64,000 bases of DNA from assembly GCF_018304825.1 (NCBI RefSeq), contig NZ_CP072648.1, positions 355,501 through 419,500 of the forward strand. Reading direction: 5' to 3'. This document shows positions 46,724-52,897 of this stretch, piece by piece. The notes beneath the pieces were generated by a model, which saw only the letters and a program-made list of their open reading frames with translations, made no database searches and was not told the origin of the DNA. Each line of letters opens with the position of its first letter. Position 1 is the first letter of the stretch. Made by a program: the position numbers and the translations under genes. Source of the stretch: Chloracidobacterium validum. Its GTDB lineage: Bacteria > Acidobacteriota > Blastocatellia > Chloracidobacteriales > Chloracidobacteriaceae.

Positions 46724-47158
46724 ATGTCTGACCTTTGGATTCCACCGTGGCTGTTACCCTGGCTGCCAGGCATTCCCTGGATGCGTATCTGGACCTACCT
46801 GATTGTTTTTTACCTGATCTACTCACTCTTCACGTTGTGGTCCTACCGGTTTTCGATTCAGGCAACCGGAATGCGCGAAGCAACCTTCCAGCAGGCAGCC
46901 ATCGTGCGGGCCGTGGATATTGGGCTGCTGATTCTGGCGTTCTTCCTGCCGATTTCCTGGCTTGTCAAGCTGCCACTGCTCTTCGTGGGGCAGATTGTCG
47001 CCTTTGCGCTGGTTTTTGAAGCGCCTGCCGGACGCGCCATCATTGGCGCGATGCTTTCGTGGATCATGGCCGGGATGTTCACGGCCATCTACATTGGGCT
47101 TTTGGCGCTCTACATTTGGTTGTTCCGCAGCTTGCCGTATGGCTATGGCATGGCGTGA
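46724..47158 (+). CDS. Small four-helix membrane protein, unknown
   Basis: I do not recognise this 144-residue protein. It has about four hydrophobic helices, a Trp/Pro-rich N-terminus (SDLWIPPWLLPWLPGIPWMR) and the loop SYRFSIQATGMREATFQQAA. AAAGGAAAA precedes the ATG. The last 16 bases of its coding sequence overlap the end of the convergent gamma-carbonic-anhydrase-like gene. It may be a tail-to-tail overlap with no functional meaning. Confidence 0.6.
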   Translation: MSDLWIPPWLLPWLPGIPWMRIWTYLIVFYLIYSLFTLWSYRFSIQATGMREATFQQAAIVRAVDIGLLILAFFLPISWLVKLPLLFVGQIVAFALVFEAPAGRAIIGAMLSWIMAGMFTAIYIGLLALYIWLFRSLPYGYGMA

Positions 47159-47697
47159 TGACTCGGCGCGGCGGTGTGCCGCGCCGTGGCTCGTAGGTAC
47201 ATGTTCTTGAGTTCGATGTAGTGCTGGACGCCTTCGGCAATGCGCTGGCGCTCCGCGTCGGTGACGGGACGCTTCACCTTGGCCGGCACGCCCGCGACGA
47301 GTGAGCCGTCCGGCACCACCATGCCTTCGGGAACGACTGCGCCGGCCGCCACGATGCTGCCTTCGCCAACCACGGCGCCATCCAGGACGATGGCCCCCAT
47401 GCCGATGAGGCAGTGGTCGCCAATCGTGCAGCCATGGGCGATGACGCGGTGCCCGACGAGAACGCGGCAACCAATGTGAAGCGCAAACCGCCCGCCAGTG
47501 ACGTGAAGCACACTGTTGTCTTGAATGTTTGTTTCAGCGCCGATGCGAATGTGGTTGACATCACCGCGCACGGTGCAGTTGAACCAAATGCTGGCATCCC
47601 GGCCAACCTCGACCGCACCGATGACATCCGCCGACGGTGCGATATAAACCCCAGCCTCCAGCTTTGGAAATGCCTGCTCAAACGCTAGAACTGCCAT
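47143..47697 (-). CDS. Gamma carbonic anhydrase family protein
   Basis: A 184-residue left-handed beta-helix protein with hexapeptide repeats (GAVEVGRDASIWFNCTVRGD, IGAETNIQDNSVLH, IGDHCLIGMGAIVLDGAVVG). The zinc-binding histidines of the family correspond to VLHV, VGHRVIAHGC. YrdA/PaaY-like proteins are often annotated as carbonic anhydrase but their activity varies. It diverges from the bilin-reductase-like gene across 42 bases. Confidence 0.9.
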   Translation of the reverse strand: MAVLAFEQAFPKLEAGVYIAPSADVIGAVEVGRDASIWFNCTVRGDVNHIRIGAETNIQDNSVLHVTGGRFALHIGCRVLVGHRVIAHGCTIGDHCLIGMGAIVLDGAVVGEGSIVAAGAVVPEGMVVPDGSLVAGVPAKVKRPVTDAERQRIAEGVQHYIELKNMYLRATARHTAAPSHHAMP

Positions 47698-47739
47698 CGC
47701 CCCTGACGCTCCTTGTTGTGACTTTTCTGAAGCCTAGCG

Positions 47740-48498
47740 ATGACTGAACCCGACTTCAAAGATGTTGTTGGCTGGACCCTGCCCGACGCGCAAGCCCGGC
47801 TCGGTGGGCTGGGCTGGCAACGGGAAGTCCGCCCTGAAATGTTTCGTTCTGCCCGCTTTGACGCGGGGAGCAAATCGCTTCTGGTTACGGCCGATGGCTG
47901 GCAAATGGCCGATGGCAAGCTGTGCGGACGCTACGCTCGAATCCAGACCGCCGCGGCCGATGTAGCGACGCTGATGATCTATCCGACTGCCAGCCCGGAT
48001 GTCCTCCCGGTCTTTGCCTGTGAATGGGTAGTGATTGGCGCGCGCGCACATGTGCTGGTTCTGGATGTCGAGTGTCTAGGCGATGATAACGCCGCGCGTC
48101 AACGCGCGCGCGCGGCGCTTGCTCCACTCTTTGCGCGCTATGCGCCATCCCTGCCTCCGGTGGATGACCCGCCACAGTGGTTTGTGGACATTCGGGAAGA
48201 CTGGGCGTTGTTGACGTCGGGCGACCTGGCCTGTTTGTCCGTCGCGCGTCAAGCTTTTCAGGACTACCTGGAGATGACGGCCCGGGCGCTCTACGAGCCG
48301 TGGCTGGCGACGGCCCGTGCCGGAGATGACCATCCAGTGGTTCGGGCGTACAAAGAACACCACGCTGCACACTCTCCAGCTCCGGCGCTGCTCAGCGCCA
48401 AAGCCGGTGAACAGTGGACACGCACCTTCCTGCACGCTTGGCATTTCGGCCCGGTGCAGCCGACAACTGCCTCACAAGGCAACGAATCATCGAACTAA
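47740..48498 (+). CDS. Divergent ferredoxin-dependent bilin reductase (PcyA/HY2) homologue
   Basis: A 252-residue protein similar by eye to PcyA/HY2-family bilin reductases, which reduce biliverdin with ferredoxin electrons to make phytobilins. The best match is YPTASPDVLPVFACEWVVIG with VLVLDVE (residues 81-111), against the LPLFGCDIV ... AAIADLSP strand pair of PcyA. PPQWFVDI, FQDYLEM and a C-terminal EQWTRTFLHAWHFG also fit. The catalytic Asp of PcyA is Glu95 here and the His in the strand before it is absent, so an ordinary PcyA reaction is doubtful. It is first in a four-gene run. Heme oxygenase is not seen in the window. Confidence 0.65.
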   Translation: MTEPDFKDVVGWTLPDAQARLGGLGWQREVRPEMFRSARFDAGSKSLLVTADGWQMADGKLCGRYARIQTAAADVATLMIYPTASPDVLPVFACEWVVIGARAHVLVLDVECLGDDNAARQRARAALAPLFARYAPSLPPVDDPPQWFVDIREDWALLTSGDLACLSVARQAFQDYLEMTARALYEPWLATARAGDDHPVVRAYKEHHAAHSPAPALLSAKAGEQWTRTFLHAWHFGPVQPTTASQGNESSN

Positions 48499-48610
48499 GC
48501 TTGGTTTCTACCCCAGCGGGTGTGGTAGGCTTCGGCATCCCGATTTCACGGTACAGTTTCCACGGATTGCATCGTCTGTTGAGCTGCTCCAGCCGCTACG
48601 TCACCGCCTT

Positions 48611-49198
48611 ATGACTGCGCCCGCTGCCGCGCCATTACTGGCCAGCGACCGCCACCCCGCATGGTGGCCGGCCGACTTGATCATTGCCATTCATGTCGAG
48701 CTGGCACGGCTCCTGCCGGATGACATGGCGCGGGTGCTCTACCGGCTCGGACGGCGCACCGGCGCGCGTTTTCTCCAGGCGCATCACGTGACTGCTGCGG
48801 CCGACACGGCAGTGCTCCCGGTCGCCTCCGGTGGATTGTTACGGGAATGCGACGAATGGTTTGCTGATGCTGGTTGGGGGCGGTTTGACGTCGTTCGGCT
48901 TGGATCCGTCCTGGTTGTCAACCATTATGATTCACCGGTCGCCACCGCCCTGCGTTCGCTCCGCCCAGCCAACGGCCCGGTGGATGACTTCTTTGCCGGG
49001 CTTTTTGCCGAGGTGCTGACCCAGGCGCATGGGCAGGCTCTGGAAGGCGTGGAAATCAGTTGTCTGGCGGCCCAGGCACACTATTGCCGCTTTGTAGTCG
49101 GCGAGGCGAGTATCATTCGCAAGGTCTATGCCTGGCTCACCTACCACCTGGATGCGCAAGCCATCCTCAAGCGTCTCGCTGATGAAGCCGTTCTGTAA
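48611..49198 (+). CDS. V4R/BcsD-like protein
   Basis: A 195-residue protein. Its C-terminus has the V4R domain pattern (EGVEISCLAAQAHYCRFVV, Cys151 and Cys159), a small-molecule-binding fold also found in BchJ-like proteins. The middle (LYRLGRRTGARFL, then DAGWGRFDVVRL and DDFFAGLFAEVL) also resembles the layout of cellulose synthase subunit BcsD. Which relation is right cannot be decided by eye. No signal peptide is visible. ATG 48611 starts the domain cleanly; longer frames overlap the upstream gene. Eight bases separate it from the next gene. Confidence 0.6.
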   Translation: MTAPAAAPLLASDRHPAWWPADLIIAIHVELARLLPDDMARVLYRLGRRTGARFLQAHHVTAAADTAVLPVASGGLLRECDEWFADAGWGRFDVVRLGSVLVVNHYDSPVATALRSLRPANGPVDDFFAGLFAEVLTQAHGQALEGVEISCLAAQAHYCRFVVGEASIIRKVYAWLTYHLDAQAILKRLADEAVL

Positions 49199-49206
49199 AC
49201 AAGGTT

Positions 49207-49602
49207 ATGGCGCGTTTTACGGAAACTGATCAAGCTGCCCGGCTGTTACAGCAAATCGTGACCATGCCGGCAGCGCTGCAACCGGTCTCATACCCAGAAA
49301 CGCCACCGCCGCCCACCCGGACACCCTGGGCTGAAACTGCTGAGCCGGTGGCGACGGATCCCCTTCCGCCAACGACTTTGGAAGCACACGAATCCGCGCC
49401 GGTGCCGCCGCCAAGCATGAGCACAAGCATGAGCAGTGGCGAAGCCGTCGTGCGCGAATTGGTTGTCACACGCGCCGGGCAAGTGCAGCTCACCCTCCAT
49501 GTGCCACCCGGCCAACCAGCGCCTTTCAATGGAGAGACGGTTGGGCAGTTCTTTCAGCGCGTTGTCCGTCCGCTGCCACCCTCTGACCAGTCCACCACGT
49601 GA
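49207..49602 (+). CDS. Proline-rich small protein, unknown
   Basis: I do not recognise this 131-residue protein. A short N-terminal helix (MARFTETDQAARLLQQIV) is followed by a Pro/Thr-rich disordered stretch and then a small beta-rich end (VQLTLHVPPGQPAPFNGE). The N-terminal helix could bind a partner such as the ParA-like ATPase encoded 7 bases downstream. Proline-rich partners of ParA-like ATPases exist in cellulose and surface-polysaccharide loci, but no sequence link is shown. Confidence 0.6.
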   Translation: MARFTETDQAARLLQQIVTMPAALQPVSYPETPPPPTRTPWAETAEPVATDPLPPTTLEAHESAPVPPPSMSTSMSSGEAVVRELVVTRAGQVQLTLHVPPGQPAPFNGETVGQFFQRVVRPLPPSDQSTT

Positions 49603-49609
49603 GCTTGCC

Positions 49610-50416
49610 ATGCCGAAGACCCTGGCCGTTGTGAGTCTCAAAGGAGGCGTTGGGAAAACGACGACCTGTACGAATCTGGCTGCCTATGTCGCCGCCATGG
49701 GCGTTCCAACCTTGCTCGTGGACCTCGACGTGCAAAATGGCGTGCGCTTCGGGGTTGGGTTGGATGGCTACCGTGGCGTGACCCTGGAAGATATTCTGCT
49801 CGGCAGACACCATCCGGCCGAGGCGCTGGTCATGACCAATCGGGCTGAGCTGGCGGTCGTGCTCTCCGGGCATTTCACCAGCGACCAGTCACTCAGCGCT
49901 TACGAGCAGGCCTTTGAACAAGATGTCACGTGGCTGGCCCGCTGCCTGCCGCATATCGAACTACCGGATTTCTCCCCCCAGCTCATCCTGCTGGATACGC
50001 CGGCCGGCCTCGGCGCAATTACCACCAGCGCCCTGGTGGCCGCGGATGGCCTGATTGTACCCATCCAGTGCGAGCCGTTGAGTTTGCGGACGCTGCCCCC
50101 GATGCTCCGGCGCGTGCTTGAAATCAAGGCGCGCTACAACCCCAAGCTGAGTGTCGAGGGGATTTTGCTCACGATGTACGATGAACGCCAAGCCGCATCG
50201 GCCGATGTCGTGCGGCAGGTGCGCGAATCGTTCCCCAACGGACTGGTTTTTGACACCGTCATCCCCCGTCATGAGGAGTTGTCGGTGTCGTTTGCGGTTG
50301 GCACGCCGGCCGTGACGCTCAAAGCGCGTGCCTCCGGCGCGCAGGCTTACATTCAACTTGGACGGGAAGTCATCATGCGGCTCCCGGAAGAAGTCAGCTA
50401 TCCGGTGCCCGGTTAG
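49610..50416 (+). CDS. ParA/MinD-type ATPase
   Basis: A 268-residue P-loop ATPase. The deviant Walker A is VVSLKGGVGKTTTCTNLAAY at residues 7-26 with the signature Lys, Walker A' is LVDLDVQN, and Walker B is LILLDTPAG. The C-terminal part (VIPRHEELSVSFAVGTPAVT) matches the ParA/Soj family. Such ATPases position DNA, chemotaxis or polysaccharide-synthesis machines. No ParB or parS-like gene is nearby, so a chromosome-partition role is unlikely. It is last in the four-gene run. Confidence 0.9.
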   Translation: MPKTLAVVSLKGGVGKTTTCTNLAAYVAAMGVPTLLVDLDVQNGVRFGVGLDGYRGVTLEDILLGRHHPAEALVMTNRAELAVVLSGHFTSDQSLSAYEQAFEQDVTWLARCLPHIELPDFSPQLILLDTPAGLGAITTSALVAADGLIVPIQCEPLSLRTLPPMLRRVLEIKARYNPKLSVEGILLTMYDERQAASADVVRQVRESFPNGLVFDTVIPRHEELSVSFAVGTPAVTLKARASGAQAYIQLGREVIMRLPEEVSYPVPG

Positions 50417-50417
50417 G

Positions 50418-50449
50418 GCCATTCGGTCAAGCATCGTTGAACCGATGGC
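50418..50449. terminator. Hairpin between convergent ParA-like and response-regulator genes
   Basis: GCCAT (50418-50422), CGGT (50424-50427) and CAA (50428-50430) pair with TTG (50437-50439), ACCG (50441-50444) and ATGGC (50445-50449), with two single-base bulges and a 6-base loop. It sits exactly between the two stop codons and reaches into the response-regulator stop, so it may terminate both transcripts. No U-run is present. Confidence 0.45.
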
Positions 50450-51423
50450 TAGCCCGGAGATTGGCTTTTCATTTCCCTCACCATTGCGTCCCGGCAGTTG
50501 GGACAAATCCCATGCGTGAACTGGAAGTTGCACATCCGCTGGAAGTAGGTTTCAAACCGCACCGTTACCGTTACATTGTCGGCATTGCGTTCCATGATGT
50601 CTCGACAGTAGGCGCAGACGCGAATGTACTCCGGTAGCGACTGGTAAGCCGGCGCGGCCTGGACCGGGTGGAGCATCACAATGACGTCAACGTTGTGGCG
50701 CGCCTCCGGCCCACCGGCACCCTGCGCGTTCGGAATGGGGATCGCCTCCACCTGAACGTGGACCCGCTTGCCGGCCCGAGATTGGCACCACACCGACTCG
50801 ACGCGGACTTCCTGTCCCTGGGCGAGACACTGGGCAACCGGATCAATACTTTCTCCAGCTTCGCCGAGAAAGACCAAAACTTCGTCATCCCGCGCGCAAT
50901 CAGACCCATCGCTGCCGGTCAATTCCACGGCGGCCGGATTGAGATAGATGGGCCGCCGGGTAGCATCCAACACGAGTACGGCATCCGTCAGCTTGGCAAG
51001 CGTGGATAGGTAGTGCCGTTCACGCCGGCGGTAGTTCTGTTCCTCCGCGTGTTTCTGGAGAGCGATGCTAATGGCCGATTGAAAAGAGGCGTCATGAATG
51101 GGCTTGGCTACGTAGCCAGCCGCGTGGCCCGACAGGACTTGTTTGAGTGTTTTTTGATTGGTATTGGCCGTGAGATACACAATTGGAATCCCAAAGCGGT
51201 CATGGATTTGCTGGCCAACCGTAACGCCGTCCAGGTGGTCGGCGAGGCGGATGTCCATCAGAACCAAATCGGGCGGCGCAGCCGTAATCAGGGCGATGGC
51301 ATCTTCACCACGGGTAGCCGTGCCGGTCACCGTGTAGCCGAGGTTTTCGAGCCGGAGCCGCAGCGCTTCGGCCACAATGGTTTCGTCCTCGACAATGAAA
51401 ATACGCTTACGGTCTGCATCCAT
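50449..51423 (-). CDS. Response regulator with REC, PAS-like and Cys-rich C-terminal domains
   Basis: A 324-residue protein. The receiver domain shows IFIVEDETIVAEAL, the phospho-acceptor Asp in LVLMDIRLADHLDGV, the Thr in VYLTANT and the Lys in GYVAKPIHD. A PAS-like segment (STLAKLTDAVLVLDATRRPI) follows. The C-terminus has RVCAYCRDIMER ... GICPNCRDAMV, the Cys-x2-Cys pair often found behind PAS domains in signalling proteins. No DNA-binding output domain is visible, so it likely relays or integrates signals. It is 31 bases after the histidine kinase gene. Confidence 0.88.
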   Translation of the reverse strand: MDADRKRIFIVEDETIVAEALRLRLENLGYTVTGTATRGEDAIALITAAPPDLVLMDIRLADHLDGVTVGQQIHDRFGIPIVYLTANTNQKTLKQVLSGHAAGYVAKPIHDASFQSAISIALQKHAEEQNYRRRERHYLSTLAKLTDAVLVLDATRRPIYLNPAAVELTGSDGSDCARDDEVLVFLGEAGESIDPVAQCLAQGQEVRVESVWCQSRAGKRVHVQVEAIPIPNAQGAGGPEARHNVDVIVMLHPVQAAPAYQSLPEYIRVCAYCRDIMERNADNVTVTVRFETYFQRMCNFQFTHGICPNCRDAMVREMKSQSPG

Positions 51424-51454
51424 AACCAACCCACAACCTTTCAGCGCCCTTGGT

Positions 51455-52879
51455 TCAGAGCTGAGTCTTGGTGAGCGGGAATGCCAACGCAGCACGAAAC
51501 TGGCCTGGCTGCGGGTCGAACGCGATTGTCCCGGCAATCTGTCGGGTTAGCAAGTCCACCAGGCGGAGCCCAAGGCGCTTCGAGCTGCGCAACCGGTCCT
51601 TCACATCGGATGGGTGACAGGTGCCGTCATCAATGACCTCAAGGGTGACGGTATCGGCTGATTGATGCAACTGGATGCCTATCGTCCGTGCTCCGGCCGC
51701 CGCGCCATGCTTGAAGGCGTTGGTGAGTAACTCATGGGCAATCAACGCAACCGGTACGGCTAGGTCAAGCGGAATTCCCAGTTGGCTTGGGTGCAGTGTC
51801 ACTTGAATCGCTGAGTCAGCAAAGATGGTCTGGATGTTGGCAGTCAGTGAAGACAGCAATTCGTCAAGCTGGATCCGGCTGAAATCCTGCTGGATATACA
51901 GTTGCTCGTGGATTAGCGCGATTGCTCTGATGCGCGACTGAACGCGAGGGAGCAAGGGCGCCAGGTTGTGACCGTTTGGCTCGGCCGCATGCAACTCCAG
52001 AAGGCTCAGCACGGTTTGAAGGTTGTTTTTGACACGGTGGTGAACTTCCTTGAGCAGCACCGAACGCTCTTCGAGCGCATCGTTGAGAATGGCAATCATC
52101 GCTTTTTCCCTGGTGACGTCCCGTTGGAGCACCACCCAGTAAAGCACGCGCCCCGAGGCGTCGGCGAACGGGGAAATGCTGATGTCCGCGATGAACTCTT
52201 GTCCATCCTTGCGGTAGTTGACCAGCTCAACCCGGACCGGTTCCCACCGCTCCAGTGCCGACCGGAGCTGGTCGAGCCGGTCGCGCTGGGTTTTCGGACC
52301 CTGAAGAATGCGCGGTGTTTGTCCGATGACTTCGGCGCGCGTGTAACCGGTGGCCCGTTCAAACGCCTCGTTGACGTAAACGATCCGCGGCCCGCCTTCG
52401 GCCGCGTCAATGGGCCAAGCTTCGGTGATCAAGACCATATCCTGCATCTGCTCGAGCACGAATCTCAGCAGTTGCAAAGCATCCTGGTTTTGCTTCTGAG
52501 CCGCGACATCCCGCCCCCAGGCCAGTGTGCCGATCACCGTTCCGTCGGCATCACGGACGGGCTGCCAGTGAATCTCACAGGTTTGAGCTTCCTGACCGAA
52601 GTTGATTTCGTAAGAACCCTTGTATGGCAAGTCCCTACGTGCTTGTCGCCAGTTGGTTTCGACTTGTTTTTGAAGGTCAGGGTTCACAAGCCAGTCGCTC
52701 AGGCGCTCGCCGATTTGCGGACGGCGGCCGGAAAGTCGCTCAAAAAACTGCGCGTAGGACTCATTGAAAAAGCGCAACCGGAAGTCCGGGTCGTGGTAGC
52801 ACAGAGCACCCGGAGTGAGGTTGATCACGGCTTGCAGGATAGACTCCAGCCAGTCACTTGGCAGCGATTTCTGTTCCAT
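51455..52879 (-). CDS. HisKA_2-type histidine kinase with two PAS domains
   Basis: A 474-residue sensor kinase without membrane helices. The first PAS domain covers about residues 15-125. The second, about residues 130-260, is LOV-like in sequence: GQTPRILQGPKTQRDRLDQL with VELVNYRKDGQEFIADISIS, but the photoactive Cys of a true LOV domain is replaced. The dimerisation/phospho-acceptor helix is LLKEVHHRVKNNLQTVLSLL, typical of HisKA_2 (EHHRVKNN). The ATPase N-box region contains IAHELLTNAFKHG. ATG 52879 is preferred over a TTG at 52894. It follows lptD by 18 bases, with its response regulator next. Confidence 0.92.
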   Translation of the reverse strand: MEQKSLPSDWLESILQAVINLTPGALCYHDPDFRLRFFNESYAQFFERLSGRRPQIGERLSDWLVNPDLQKQVETNWRQARRDLPYKGSYEINFGQEAQTCEIHWQPVRDADGTVIGTLAWGRDVAAQKQNQDALQLLRFVLEQMQDMVLITEAWPIDAAEGGPRIVYVNEAFERATGYTRAEVIGQTPRILQGPKTQRDRLDQLRSALERWEPVRVELVNYRKDGQEFIADISISPFADASGRVLYWVVLQRDVTREKAMIAILNDALEERSVLLKEVHHRVKNNLQTVLSLLELHAAEPNGHNLAPLLPRVQSRIRAIALIHEQLYIQQDFSRIQLDELLSSLTANIQTIFADSAIQVTLHPSQLGIPLDLAVPVALIAHELLTNAFKHGAAAGARTIGIQLHQSADTVTLEVIDDGTCHPSDVKDRLRSSKRLGLRLVDLLTRQIAGTIAFDPQPGQFRAALAFPLTKTQL

Positions 52880-52897
52880 CGGCTTGCTTCGCAATGG

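Noticed and set aside
48317-48610. Upstream extension of the V4R-like gene
   Set aside because: It overlaps the bilin-reductase-like gene in another frame and has no conserved content before the ATG at 48611.
49610-50416. Chromosome-partition ParA with parS
   Set aside because: No ParB or parS-like inverted repeats are next to it and the neighbours belong to another context.
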